Shown here piece by piece: positions 10,003-18,990 of a stretch of 64,000 nucleotides of DNA. The stretch comes from an uncultured Dokdonia sp. (GTDB lineage Bacteria; Bacteroidota; Bacteroidia; Flavobacteriales; Flavobacteriaceae), in NCBI RefSeq assembly GCF_947496725.1, contig NZ_CANMDS010000003.1, forward strand, positions 434,001-498,000, in the 5' to 3' direction. Under the pieces are notes generated by a model, which had not been told where the DNA came from, made no database searches, and worked only from the letters and a program-made list of their open reading frames with translations. Made by a program: the position numbers and the translations under genes. The first letter of the stretch is position 1. Each line of letters opens with the position of its first letter.

Positions 10003-11196
10003 GTGAAGAAACCAGAACAACCCGTAAATGAGCAAGAAAGACTCAAGGCTTTACATTCCTATGAGTTACTTGACACACTTCCAGAAGAGGCTTATGATAC
10101 TATCACAAAGCTAGCTTCTTATATATGTGATACACCTATATCACTAGTTACACTTCTAGATGCAGATAGAAATTTTCTAAAATCTAGATTAGGTATAGAT
10201 ATGTCTGAGTCACCTAGAGATATCTCATTTTGTGGGCACGCAATACTCACAGAGAAACCTATTTTTATAGTAGAAGATGCACGTGTAGATGAGCGTTTTC
10301 AAGATAATCCGCTCGTAAAGGATTTTAAAGCAATATTTTATGCAGGTGTCCCTCTCAAAACTGCAGATGGTCACGCACTAGGTACACTTTGTGTATATGA
10401 TCACAAGCCAAGAATACTTGATGAGCAACAGCAAGAAGCGCTATTAGGTCTTGCAAAACAAGTGATTTTACTATTTGAAGCCCATAAGCAGAATATAGAA
10501 TTACAAAGGTCGCAAGAAGAGGCAGCTTTACGTAACGATAGACTAGAAGATTTTGCAAGGCTTATAGCTCACGATCTAAAATCACCACTTGCGAGTATAG
10601 AAGGCTTAGTAAATTTATTATCTGAAGATTATGCAGAAGATAAAGATGAAGATTTTACAATGTTTATGGGGCATCTCAGCACATCTGCAAAATCTATGAG
10701 AAATTACATAGATGGCTTATTAGAATATTATAGAGCAGATACCCTACTGGCAAAAAGAGCAGATATAACTCTTGAGACTATTGTAAACGAGGTGAAAAAC
10801 ATTCATAAGTCTGGTGATATTATAATCTCTCTAGCAAATACAATAAATCTCAAAGCAGTACCTGTAGTAGCTATAGAGCAAGTTATATCTAACCTTATAG
10901 ATAATGGTGTTAAGTACAACACAAGTGAGCATCCAGAGATAACTCTAAGTGGTGATATAACTAAAGATTTTTATAGTATCTCTGTGGCAGATAATGGTGT
11001 AGGTATACCACAAGATATGCAAGCGACTATATTTGAACCTTTTAAGACTATGGGTACAAATGATCGTAATGGCAATAAAGGTACCGGGATGGGTCTAGCT
11101 ACCGTAAAAAAACTAGTCGAAGCTCTAGGTGGCGTTATTACCGTAGACTCTACTTTTAATAAAGGGAGTATTTTCACTTTTACCATTAGGCGATAA
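10003..11196 (+). CDS. GAF-domain sensor histidine kinase (GTG start)
   Basis: A 397-aa cytoplasmic histidine kinase. A GAF domain covers about residues 20-165 (ISFCGHAILTEKPIFIVEDAR and AGVPLKTADGHALGTLCVYD). It is followed by a HisKA domain with the phosphoacceptor His190 in LIAHDLKSP. The ATPase domain has N (LIDNGVKYN), G1 (DNGVGIP) and G2 (GTGMGLATVKKLVEALGG) boxes. The start is a GTG. There are no membrane segments, so the signal is probably intracellular. No response regulator is adjacent; it is an orphan kinase. A TATTTTTG -7-like box near 11210 probably serves the next gene. Confidence 0.9.
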   Translation: MKKPEQPVNEQERLKALHSYELLDTLPEEAYDTITKLASYICDTPISLVTLLDADRNFLKSRLGIDMSESPRDISFCGHAILTEKPIFIVEDARVDERFQDNPLVKDFKAIFYAGVPLKTADGHALGTLCVYDHKPRILDEQQQEALLGLAKQVILLFEAHKQNIELQRSQEEAALRNDRLEDFARLIAHDLKSPLASIEGLVNLLSEDYAEDKDEDFTMFMGHLSTSAKSMRNYIDGLLEYYRADTLLAKRADITLETIVNEVKNIHKSGDIIISLANTINLKAVPVVAIEQVISNLIDNGVKYNTSEHPEITLSGDITKDFYSISVADNGVGIPQDMQATIFEPFKTMGTNDRNGNKGTGMGLATVKKLVEALGGVITVDSTFNKGSIFTFTIRR

Positions 11197-11236
11197 AGTG
11201 TCTTTTATCTATTTTTGAACAAATCAGAAAACCCTT

Positions 11237-13162
11237 ATGCAGTTTAGACATCCAGAACTACTTTATGCCCTGTTCTTGCTGCTTATTCCTATTCTCGTTC
11301 ACTTATTTCAGCTACGTAAGTTTAAGACAGAGTCTTTTACAAATGTTGCATTTCTAAAGAAAATAAAGACTCAGACTCGTAAAAGCAATTCCATAAAAAA
11401 ATGGCTTGTATTACTCACTCGTATGGCAGCGCTAGCAGCAATAGTTATTGCTTTTGCTCAACCTTTTATTACAGAGACTAGCGAGGCTACCTTACCCAAA
11501 GAGACCATAATCTACCTAGATAACTCTTTTAGTATGCAAGCAAAAGGTCCATCTGGCCAACTTTTAAGAACTGCTGCTCAAGATCTTATTACAACTATAA
11601 AGGAAGATCAAAAGTTTACATTGCTTACTAATAATGCTACCTATAGAAATATCACTATTAAAGATATTAGAAACGACCTACTCCAGTTACCCTTTACTTC
11701 TAATCAACTATCTGAAGAGGCAATTACTCTTAGAGCTCAGAAGGAATTTACAAATGATGCTTCTACAAGTAAACGACTTGTCTTTATATCAGATTTTCAA
11801 GATAATGCTAGTACATACCAGCAAGACGTTGCTTCCATTACAAAAAATTATATTCAAGTAACTCCGGTTATAAAAAACAACGTAAGTATAGATTCTATTT
11901 ACGTTTCTTCAAGAAAACCTTCAGGAATTGAACTCTCAGTAACTATCTCAACACTAGAAAAGAGAGAGACTAATACCGCAGTATCCTTATATGATGGTAA
12001 TAAATTGCTTGCAAAAGGAACTGCTTCATTTAACGAAAACTTAGATGCTACCGTAGTATTTGATGTAGACACAACAGCAGGTATAGAAGGCCGCGTAGAG
12101 ATAGATGATCCATTATTACCCTATGATAACACACTTTTCTTTACGATTAACAAGGATAGACCTATACGTGTACTCGTTATTAACGGTAGTAATTCTAGCT
12201 ATTTACAGCGCATCTTTACAGCGCCAGACTTTGAGTATATAGCCACTAGTATTCGAGATTTAGATTACAGCATCATACCAGATGTAAACTATATCGTAAT
12301 TAATGAGGTAGAAGACATATCACCTTCATTAAGTGGAGCTATAAACGCTTTCGCGAAAGCGGGAGGAATCTGCACCATTATACCTAGCAGTACAACATCA
12401 CCTAGCTCGTTTAGCACCGTACTGCAAAATGTGAGTTCATTACAAATAAGTAACACTGGTAAAGAGAAAAAACTAGTAACAACGATAAACTATGACCATC
12501 CTATTTATCGAGATGTTTTTGATACAAGAATAGAAAATTTTCAATACCCATCTGTAAGTGAATCATTTGTAATCTCTGGAGGTGATCCTATTTTAAAATA
12601 TCAAGATGGAAGCAATTTTCTTACTACACAAAATGGCATTTATACCTTCTCAGGAAGTATAGCTCAAAAAAATTCAAACTTTAAAAGTTCGCCACTCATT
12701 GTACCTACTTTTTACAATATGGCTAGGCAGAGTTTACAGCTACCAGAGTTATATATGACTGCCGGTGTGACTAATGTTTATGATATACCTATCGTACTGC
12801 AAGAAGATGGTATCTTATCACTAGAACAAAACACAAGTGCTATAAATAACCTCATACCACTACAACAGTCTAAAGGTAGTAAAGTGCAAATTACGACTAC
12901 ACAAACCCCTGCAGTTGCAGGTATTTATAATGTGGTCTCTGGCTCAACAATGGTACAGCAAGTAAGCTATAATTACAACAGGTCAGAAAGTGACTTGAGG
13001 TACGTACAGCTAGACAAAAACGATAACTACCACACCAGTGTTACTAGTTTATTTGATGCATTTGAGACTAGAGATAACATACAATCTCTTTGGAAATGGT
13101 TTATTATTTTTGCCTTACTATTTCTAGTATTAGAAATCCTGATTTTAAAATTCTATAAATGA
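11237..13162 (+). CDS. BatA/aerotolerance-type membrane protein with vWA-like domain
   Basis: A 641-aa protein with the TIGR02226 BatA N-terminus: MQFRHPELLYALFLLLIPIL, then a second membrane helix (WLVLLTRMAALAAIVIAFAQ). A vWA-like region carries a MIDAS-type DNSFS in IIYLDNSFSMQ. The C-terminal membrane helix is FIIFALLFLVLEILIL. BatA-type proteins are linked to stress tolerance and to MoxR chaperones, but no moxR or other bat gene is adjacent. The stop overlaps the next start (ATGA), so the two are translationally coupled. A perfect genome palindrome copy inside the gene is read as NAFAKAGG. Confidence 0.85.
   Translation: MQFRHPELLYALFLLLIPILVHLFQLRKFKTESFTNVAFLKKIKTQTRKSNSIKKWLVLLTRMAALAAIVIAFAQPFITETSEATLPKETIIYLDNSFSMQAKGPSGQLLRTAAQDLITTIKEDQKFTLLTNNATYRNITIKDIRNDLLQLPFTSNQLSEEAITLRAQKEFTNDASTSKRLVFISDFQDNASTYQQDVASITKNYIQVTPVIKNNVSIDSIYVSSRKPSGIELSVTISTLEKRETNTAVSLYDGNKLLAKGTASFNENLDATVVFDVDTTAGIEGRVEIDDPLLPYDNTLFFTINKDRPIRVLVINGSNSSYLQRIFTAPDFEYIATSIRDLDYSIIPDVNYIVINEVEDISPSLSGAINAFAKAGGICTIIPSSTTSPSSFSTVLQNVSSLQISNTGKEKKLVTTINYDHPIYRDVFDTRIENFQYPSVSESFVISGGDPILKYQDGSNFLTTQNGIYTFSGSIAQKNSNFKSSPLIVPTFYNMARQSLQLPELYMTAGVTNVYDIPIVLQEDGILSLEQNTSAINNLIPLQQSKGSKVQITTTQTPAVAGIYNVVSGSTMVQQVSYNYNRSESDLRYVQLDKNDNYHTSVTSLFDAFETRDNIQSLWKWFIIFALLFLVLEILILKFYK
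12346..12361. repeat. Dispersed palindrome inside BatA-type gene (AFAKA frame)
   Basis: A perfect CGCTTTCGCGAAAGCG core, translated within INAFAKAGG. Confidence 0.95.
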
Positions 13163-14412
13163 AAGTACTCATAAAGAACGCCACAATCATAGATACCGAG
13201 AGCTCGTATCACGGCTCAACGCAAGATATCAGGATTAAAGATGGTGTGATTATAGAGATTAACCAGAATCTCGCTAGTCTTAAAGGAGAAACCATCATAG
13301 AAAAAGAAGATTTACACATCTCACAAGGCTGGTTTGACACGAGTGTGAGTATGGGGCAACCTGGTTATGAAGAGAGAGAAACTATAGATAACGGGCTTAA
13401 CGTAGCAGCTAGCAGTGGTTTTACAGCAGTGGCTCTCAACCCAAACACACATCCTATAGTAGACACAAGCTCTGATGTTACTTTTGTAAAAAAAATGGCC
13501 GAAGGTCACGCAACATCATTATACCCTATAGGTGCGCTTACGCGAAATAGTGAGAGCGTAGATCTTGCAGAGTTATATGATATGCAACAATCTGGTGCGG
13601 TCGCTTATGGTGATTACCAGACGCCTATTAAAAATCCAAATCTCCTTAAAATTGCATTACAATATACACAGGGCTTTAATGGGCTTGTGTTATCATTTCC
13701 GCAAGAGCAGCAAATAGCTGGTAAAGGGATGGTAAATGAAGGTGTGATGAGTACAAGAGTAGGCCTTAAAGGTATACCTGCCATAGCCGAAAGTTTACAA
13801 ATAGCAAGAGATTTACATATACTAGAATATGCAGGCGGTAAACTGCACATACCTACAGTCTCAACAAAGGAAGGAATTGCCTTAATACGAGCTGCAAAAA
13901 GTAAAAAGCTTAACGTCACTTGTAGTGTTGCAATTCATAACTTATGCCTTACAGATGATCTTATAGAAGATTTTGACACACGTTATAAGGTGTTACCTCC
14001 TCTTAGAAATAGAGAACACGTAGAGGCCTTAGTAGCGGCTGTAAAAGATGGCACTATAGATACTGTTACGAGTGATCACAATCCTCTTGATATAGAACGC
14101 AAAAATGTAGAGTTTGACAATGCTATGTATGGAACCATCGCACAAGAAGCTACATTTAAGGCACTTCTTACCATCGTGTCAGAAAAGAGAGCTGTCACTT
14201 TGCTCACTGCTGGAAGAGCAATATTTACAAAACAAACGAACCCAGTAAAAGAACAAGCTACAGCAAACCTTACACTTTTCTCAACGAAAGGAACAAGTAT
14301 ATTTAAAAAAGAACATATAAAGTCTAGTTCTCATAACGCCATTTTCCTCAACCAAAAGATGAAGGGAGAAGTATATGGTATTATAGCAAATAATCAAGTA
14401 GTACTTAACTAA
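13159..14412 (+). CDS. Dihydroorotase-like protein lacking metal ligands
   Basis: A 417-aa amidohydrolase-fold protein of the dihydroorotase family. Active enzymes have DxHxHxRxPG, where the two histidines bind metal. Here the motif is D60-T-S62-V-S64-M-G-Q-P-G, so both are serine. The later HxxHVST histidine is T233 (LHIPTVST) and the usual HH pair is H260-N261 (AIHNL). The Asp of the last motif is kept (SDHNP, D306). I therefore expect no zinc-dependent hydrolysis. Inactive dihydroorotases are known as structural partners of aspartate transcarbamoylase (PyrC'/PyrX type), so such a role is possible. The start overlaps the BatA-type stop by 4 bases and the stop overlaps the next start (TAATG), so three genes form a tight operon. 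Confidence 0.88.
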   Translation: MKVLIKNATIIDTESSYHGSTQDIRIKDGVIIEINQNLASLKGETIIEKEDLHISQGWFDTSVSMGQPGYEERETIDNGLNVAASSGFTAVALNPNTHPIVDTSSDVTFVKKMAEGHATSLYPIGALTRNSESVDLAELYDMQQSGAVAYGDYQTPIKNPNLLKIALQYTQGFNGLVLSFPQEQQIAGKGMVNEGVMSTRVGLKGIPAIAESLQIARDLHILEYAGGKLHIPTVSTKEGIALIRAAKSKKLNVTCSVAIHNLCLTDDLIEDFDTRYKVLPPLRNREHVEALVAAVKDGTIDTVTSDHNPLDIERKNVEFDNAMYGTIAQEATFKALLTIVSEKRAVTLLTAGRAIFTKQTNPVKEQATANLTLFSTKGTSIFKKEHIKSSSHNAIFLNQKMKGEVYGIIANNQVVLN

Positions 14413-14741
14413 TGGATGAAAACACAGTATTTGAAGGAAAAACAGCTGCCGTTGTAAGCTACATTACCTTTGTAGGTCTTATCATAGCTTATTTTATGAA
14501 TAGCGAGTCAAAAAATGAATTTGCAGCCTTTCACTTAAGACAATCATTAGGATTAACATTAAGCTACTTCTTAATTATGATGCCCCTTAGCTATCTTAAT
14601 ATACCTATGGCATCTGGTGGGTTTTTAGTGCTATTTTTTGCACTCTGGTTATATGGTATTATCTCTGCCTTTCAAGGAAAGAGACAACTGGTCCCTTTGG
14701 TAGGATCATTTTATCAAAATATTTTTGGAGGAAATAACTAG
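14412..14741 (+). CDS. DUF4870-like small membrane protein
   Basis: A 109-aa membrane protein with about three hydrophobic segments: AAVVSYITFVGLIIAYFM, LGLTLSYFLIMMPLSYL and FLVLFFALWLYGIISAF. The block NEFAAFHLRQSLGL is typical of DUF4870/Tic20-like proteins. Its start codon overlaps the stop of the dihydroorotase-like gene (TAATG). An esterase gene follows after 21 bases, so all are probably one operon. The molecular role is unknown. Confidence 0.8.
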   Translation: MDENTVFEGKTAAVVSYITFVGLIIAYFMNSESKNEFAAFHLRQSLGLTLSYFLIMMPLSYLNIPMASGGFLVLFFALWLYGIISAFQGKRQLVPLVGSFYQNIFGGNN

Positions 14742-14762
14742 TCTTAGACTAACACTACATTT

Positions 14763-15413
14763 ATGAAGCTCTCACTAGAACACATAATTAGAAAACCCGT
14801 AAGTACAACATCGCAACCTGCTCCTCTCCTACTCTTATTACACGGTTATGGTAGTAATGAGGAAGATCTTTTTAGCTTTGCCGAAGAGTTGCCAGATCAT
14901 TACTTCATTATTTCTGCGAGGGCTCCTATTGCAATACAGCCGTATGGTAATGCGTGGTATCATATAAGTATAGATCCAGATGGAGTAAAATCTTCAGATA
15001 ATGATGGTGCACGTCAATCTAGAGATATCATTGCAAATTTTATAGATGAAGCTATTACAGCTTATAAACTAGACAAGCATAATGTGACGTTATTAGGCTT
15101 TAGCCAAGGAACCATCTTAAGCTATGCTGTAGCTCTTACCTATCCAGAAAAAATTAAAAATGTGATAGGTCTAAGTGGCTATATTAATGAGGACATTATT
15201 GAGCTTAAAAGTAATCCTTCTTATGCGCACCTCAATGTATATAACTCACACGGTACGGTAGACCAAGTAATACCTATAGATGCTGCTCGGAAAACGCCTC
15301 CTTACCTTGAGAAAGTAGGCATAAGCTCTACTCTAAGTGAGTTTCCGGTAGGTCACGGCGTGCATCCTACTAATTTTTATGAGTTTAAAAAGTGGCTTGA
15401 AGAGCAAGTATAA
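14763..15413 (+). CDS. Phospholipase/carboxylesterase family alpha/beta hydrolase
   Basis: A 216-aa cytoplasmic serine hydrolase of the YpfH/Est carboxylesterase family. The oxyanion-hole block is LLLLHGYGSNEEDL, the nucleophile serine lies in LLGFSQG, the acid is in HGTVDQVIP and the histidine is in VGHGVHP. The size is normal for the family. It is the last gene of the BatA-dihydroorotase-like-DUF4870 cluster and nearly abuts the convergent gene (1-base gap). The substrate is not predictable beyond short-chain or lysophospholipid esters. Confidence 0.88.
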   Translation: MKLSLEHIIRKPVSTTSQPAPLLLLLHGYGSNEEDLFSFAEELPDHYFIISARAPIAIQPYGNAWYHISIDPDGVKSSDNDGARQSRDIIANFIDEAITAYKLDKHNVTLLGFSQGTILSYAVALTYPEKIKNVIGLSGYINEDIIELKSNPSYAHLNVYNSHGTVDQVIPIDAARKTPPYLEKVGISSTLSEFPVGHGVHPTNFYEFKKWLEEQV

Positions 15414-15414
15414 T

Positions 15415-15906
15415 TTAGTTAGGATATACTAAACTTTCTACACGATTGTAATCTACAGACCCATCTTCATTTACAAAATATTCAACTAGCAGCTCTCCCC
15501 ATTTTTTACCATCTGAGAAGTCGGCTATAATCCATCTGTGGTTCAAAACCTGTACACGATTGATTTGAAAAGGTCTCCCATCACCTACAAAGTTTATAAG
15601 ATCGTTACCCTTTGCCGTATTCTTTGCATATAAACCATCTACTATAACTGGTTTAATATCTTCCACAACAAGGTTATCATTATCAAAGTATTCCTTTGTG
15701 TTTTCATTACCTAAAAGTGTAAAGTACTCTGTATTTGCAAGTCTATCTTCAAGAACACTATAAAGAGAATCTTTCTTGGCTATCTTTTTTTCAAGTTTAT
15801 TGATCCTGCGTTCTTGATACTCAAGACCTTTACTACTATTAATAGATTGAAAAATGATATACAACGCCGCAAATAAAAATAGGTATAGAAAAATATTTCT
15901 TCTCAT
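15415..15906 (-). CDS. Membrane-anchored hypothetical protein with coiled coil
   Basis: A 163-aa protein with one N-terminal membrane anchor (IFLYLFLFAALYIIFQSI). A short coiled-coil region follows (YQERRINKLEKKIAKKDSLYSVLEDRL), then a globular C-terminal half rich in beta-type residues (FQINRVQVLNHRWIIADFSDG). I do not recognise the family. It lies 2 bases downstream of the metallo-hydrolase gene on the same strand, so they are surely co-transcribed. Confidence 0.8.
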   Translation of the reverse strand: MRRNIFLYLFLFAALYIIFQSINSSKGLEYQERRINKLEKKIAKKDSLYSVLEDRLANTEYFTLLGNENTKEYFDNDNLVVEDIKPVIVDGLYAKNTAKGNDLINFVGDGRPFQINRVQVLNHRWIIADFSDGKKWGELLVEYFVNEDGSVDYNRVESLVYPN

Positions 15907-15908
15907 AA

Positions 15909-16700
15909 TTATGTAGTTAGGGTAAGGCCATCATAGGCTATGTAAATGTTTTCTGGGAGCTTTGCTTCTGCTTCTGCGTGAAAACCTAGATGATGACTTA
16001 TATGTGTTAAATATGCTTTTTTTGGATTAATTCTAGCTATTAATGATAGAGCTTCATCAACGTTAAGATGCGTTCTGTGCGGCTCTTCACGTAAGCAATT
16101 GATAACAAGTATCTCAAGGTTTTTCAGTTTTGCTATCTCCTCATCTGCAATAGTTTTTACGTCTGTGAGATAGGCAATTTTATCAAACCGATACCCAAAA
16201 ACTTGTAAATCGCCGTGATAAACTTCTATAGGGGTTACCGCTATATTACCCAGAGAGATTGGTTCATTATTTTTAACCTCGTGAGAAGTTACACTTGGGG
16301 CGCCGGGGTATCTATTTTCTGTAGTGAAGATATATTCAAAACGTTCTTCTAGATTTTTAATCACTCTTTTATGTCCGTAAATAGGCATATCACCTTGTCT
16401 AAAAACAAAAGGTCTTATATCATCTAGCCCTGCAACGTGGTCTGCGTGCTCGTGGGTAAATAATATACCGTGTAAAGGAGCAGGATCGCCTGCTGGTGTG
16501 CGCTTTCGCGAAAGCGTACTTAACATCTGTTGTCTAAAATCTGGCCCACAATCTATCACATAGTTATACTTGTCCCACTCTATGAGTACAGACACGCGCA
16601 ATCGTTTATCACGTGGGTCATCACTAAGACACACGGGATGCGTGCTTCCTATAATGGGAATGCCTTGTGAGGTGCCGGTACCGAGAAAGGTGATTTTCAC
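15909..16700 (-). CDS. MBL-fold metallo-hydrolase, PhnP-like
   Basis: A 263-aa metallo-beta-lactamase-fold hydrolase. The metal motif is FTHEHADHVAGLDD, preceded by GTGTSQGIP and IDCGPDFRQQML and followed by YHGDLQVFGYRF and YLTHISHHLG. These features match the PhnP/RNase Z-like cyclic phosphodiesterase group; the true substrate is not shown. A perfect palindrome copy is inside the gene (TLSRKRT). It lies in a stretch between the PDFRQQML and GILFTHEHADH motifs that looks like a loop. Confidence 0.88.
   Translation of the reverse strand: MKITFLGTGTSQGIPIIGSTHPVCLSDDPRDKRLRVSVLIEWDKYNYVIDCGPDFRQQMLSTLSRKRTPAGDPAPLHGILFTHEHADHVAGLDDIRPFVFRQGDMPIYGHKRVIKNLEERFEYIFTTENRYPGAPSVTSHEVKNNEPISLGNIAVTPIEVYHGDLQVFGYRFDKIAYLTDVKTIADEEIAKLKNLEILVINCLREEPHRTHLNVDEALSLIARINPKKAYLTHISHHLGFHAEAEAKLPENIYIAYDGLTLTT
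16501..16516. repeat. Dispersed palindrome inside MBL hydrolase gene (LSRK frame)
   Basis: A perfect CGCTTTCGCGAAAGCG core, read on the minus strand as TLSRKRT. Confidence 0.95.
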
Positions 16701-16765
16701 GTAAGTGTAACTAGATTAAGAAACTGTGATAGCTAATAATTCTCTCACAAAAATACAGTTATTTT

Positions 16766-16795
16766 TTTGGCTAGTAGACCCTTTTTGTATCTTTG
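16766..16795 (+). promoter_or_regulatory. Bacteroidota-type promoter, near consensus
   Basis: TTTG at 16766-16769, an 18-base spacer and TATCTTTG at 16788-16795. The ATG at 16828 lies 32 bases after the -7 box. Confidence 0.75.
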
Positions 16796-16827
16796 GTTAA
16801 CCATTAAAAGATGGAAAAAACAATACT

Positions 16828-18285
16828 ATGGCTGTTACAATTTTAGGAGATAAAGACTTTGAAAAGGTACCTCCCCTCAAGAACAAAGTTCTTAGAGTAA
16901 ATCTTAACAATAATATATACGGAACATTTGCAGAGATAGGTGCTGGACAGGAGACTGTGCGCCACTTTTTTAGAGCAGGCGGTGCGAGTGGTACCATTGC
17001 AAAAGCAATGAGTGCTTATGACAAAGACTTTTCTGATGCTATATATGGTGTAGAAGATGACGGTCGCTACGTGACCGAAAAGCGTCTTAAAAAGATGCTT
17101 TCTCACGAGATGAAGCTTATAGAAGACCGTATATCTCGTTACAAACAGCCAGATAAAATCTTCTTTACATATGCAAATACGGTTGCTACCATAGATTTTG
17201 CAAAGAAGTATAAAGGACACGGATGGGTAGGTATACGTTTTCAAATCTCTCCAGAAGGTGAGTTTAATGAGATTATTTTACACGTTCGTTTTCACGAAAA
17301 TGATGCTCGTTTACAACAGTTAACTCTAGGTACACTAGGTGTAAACCTTATATATGGTGCTTTTTACAAGCACGATAACCCTAAGAATTTATTGCGTTAC
17401 CTGTATGATCACATAGATCAAGATCAGATAGAGATAGACACGATAAACTTCTCTGGACCTCAGTTTGAACACGTAGATAACCGTCTTATGAGTTTACAAC
17501 TTGTAAAGAATGGTATGACAGAGGCCGTAATGTTTGATGCAAAAGGTAACAACATCTTACCAGCAGCTTTACTTTACAAGAAAAACGTTCTAGCCCTACG
17601 TGGTAGCTTTAGACCAGTTACTAAGGTTAATATGGATATGTTTGAGAAAGCATATAAAATGTTTGTAGAAGCAAACCGTGTTAATGAGAAGAAGACAGAG
17701 GCCATTTTTGAAATTACCTTATCAAACCTCCGTGCAGAAGGAGATATAGATGAAGAAGATTTTATGGCAAGAGCAAGACTGTTAGGCTCACTCGGGCAAA
17801 CAGTGATGATCTCAAACTTTAAAGAGTACTACCGTGTAGTTGAGTATTTTTCAAACTATACAAAAGAGCGTATGGGTCTAGTAATGGGCGTAAACAATCT
17901 AATAGATATATTTGACACAAGCTACTATCGTCACTTGAGTGGAGGTATACTAGAGGCTTTTGGAAAATTATTCTTTAAAGATCTTAAGGTATTCTTATAC
18001 CCTATGAAAGATTCTAAAACTGGAGAGTACACTACAAGCGATAATCTTAAGGTACACCCACGTATGAAGGAGCTTTACAAGTTCTTTAAACTTAACGGTA
18101 AAGTACTAGATATAGAAAATTATGACCCAGCAATCACAGATATATTCTCTAGAGAAGTATTACGTATGATTTCTGATGGTGAAAAAGGATGGGAAGAAAT
18201 GCTACCAGAAGGCGTTTCTGAACTTATAAAGTCTCGTAACCTATTTGGTTATCAACCATCTGCATTACTAGAAGCAGATAAATAG
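16828..18285 (+). CDS. Conserved Bacteroidota protein of unknown function
   Basis: A 485-aa soluble protein without signal peptide or membrane helices. I recognise the general pattern (MAVTILGDKDFEKVPPLKNK, then FAEIGAGQETVRHFFRAGG) as conserved in this phylum. I know no demonstrated function; some databases give TonB-receptor labels, which do not fit a soluble protein. The composition is mixed alpha/beta, with QTVMISNFKEYYRVVEYF and GLVMGVNNLIDIFDTSYYRHL as the most distinctive late blocks. It has a near-consensus promoter and its own strong terminator, so it is a single-gene unit and probably well expressed. Confidence 0.85.
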   Translation: MAVTILGDKDFEKVPPLKNKVLRVNLNNNIYGTFAEIGAGQETVRHFFRAGGASGTIAKAMSAYDKDFSDAIYGVEDDGRYVTEKRLKKMLSHEMKLIEDRISRYKQPDKIFFTYANTVATIDFAKKYKGHGWVGIRFQISPEGEFNEIILHVRFHENDARLQQLTLGTLGVNLIYGAFYKHDNPKNLLRYLYDHIDQDQIEIDTINFSGPQFEHVDNRLMSLQLVKNGMTEAVMFDAKGNNILPAALLYKKNVLALRGSFRPVTKVNMDMFEKAYKMFVEANRVNEKKTEAIFEITLSNLRAEGDIDEEDFMARARLLGSLGQTVMISNFKEYYRVVEYFSNYTKERMGLVMGVNNLIDIFDTSYYRHLSGGILEAFGKLFFKDLKVFLYPMKDSKTGEYTTSDNLKVHPRMKELYKFFKLNGKVLDIENYDPAITDIFSREVLRMISDGEKGWEEMLPEGVSELIKSRNLFGYQPSALLEADK

Positions 18286-18305
18286 CATCAATATTATAGT
18301 TATAG

Positions 18306-18342
18306 AAAAAGCCTTAAGTATTTTACTTAAGGCTTTTTTTTT
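18306..18342. terminator. Bidirectional terminator between convergent genes
   Basis: A 15-bp stem (AAAAAGCCTTAAGTA and its complement) with a 3-nt loop, and T runs on both strands. Confidence 0.9.
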
Positions 18343-18357
18343 ATTTTAATTCACTTG

Positions 18358-18819
18358 TTAAGCATCTAGCAGTTGAGCAGCGTGATCTTTGGTTTTTACT
18401 TTTTTGATAACATCAGTTACTACACCTTCCTCATCTACCTTAAAGGTCATACGGTGTATACCGTCATATTCTTTACCCATAAACTTTTTAAGTCCCCATA
18501 CGCCAAAGGCGTTTATCACCGTCTTGTCTTCATCTGCAAGAAGCTGGAAAGGAAACTCATACTTAGTTGCAAAATTTTTCTGGCGCTTCTCAGAGTCTGC
18601 GCTTACACCTAGTAGGTGGTAGCCTTGGTCTTGTAGTTCCTTATAATTATCCCTAAGATTACAAGCCTCTGCCGTACATCCAGGTGTACTAGCCTTAGGA
18701 TAAAAAAATACAATAAGCTTCTTCCCTTTAAAATCGGAAAGGCTTACGCTATTTCCGTCTTGATCTGTTGTAGTAAAATCTGGGACCTTATCCCCTACTT
18801 CTAATGTATTCATCTTCAA
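18358..18819 (-). CDS. bcp: Thioredoxin-dependent thiol peroxidase (Bcp/PrxQ)
   Basis: Bcp reduces hydrogen peroxide and organic hydroperoxides using thioredoxin. The protein is 153 aa. The peroxidatic Cys48 lies in YPKASTPGCTAEA, and the resolving Cys53 is five residues on, the PrxQ arrangement. The start may be at the second Met (MNTLEVGDKVPDF), 6 bases downstream. It is divergent from nth, with about 170 bases between the genes. Confidence 0.95.
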   Translation of the reverse strand: MKMNTLEVGDKVPDFTTTDQDGNSVSLSDFKGKKLIVFFYPKASTPGCTAEACNLRDNYKELQDQGYHLLGVSADSEKRQKNFATKYEFPFQLLADEDKTVINAFGVWGLKKFMGKEYDGIHRMTFKVDEEGVVTDVIKKVKTKDHAAQLLDA

Positions 18820-18990
18820 TTTAAAATTTATTGTGGTTGTGATATCTCATTTCACATCTCACAATGGTTAATTACCTTTACATAACAATAGGATCATCTC
18901 ATAAAGACCATCACTTTTATAAAGTTACGAGTTATCTCTATTAACAAAAAGAAATACACTTTTAAGGTGCTATAAATTCTCAATAAAGCA

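Noticed and set aside
13538-13553. CGCTTACGCGAAA inside the dihydroorotase-like gene, and the similar sequence in clpB near 43046
   Set aside because: Only half of the palindrome is kept, and both are read as (A/P)LTR; they may be decayed copies, but chance cannot be excluded, so they are not counted.
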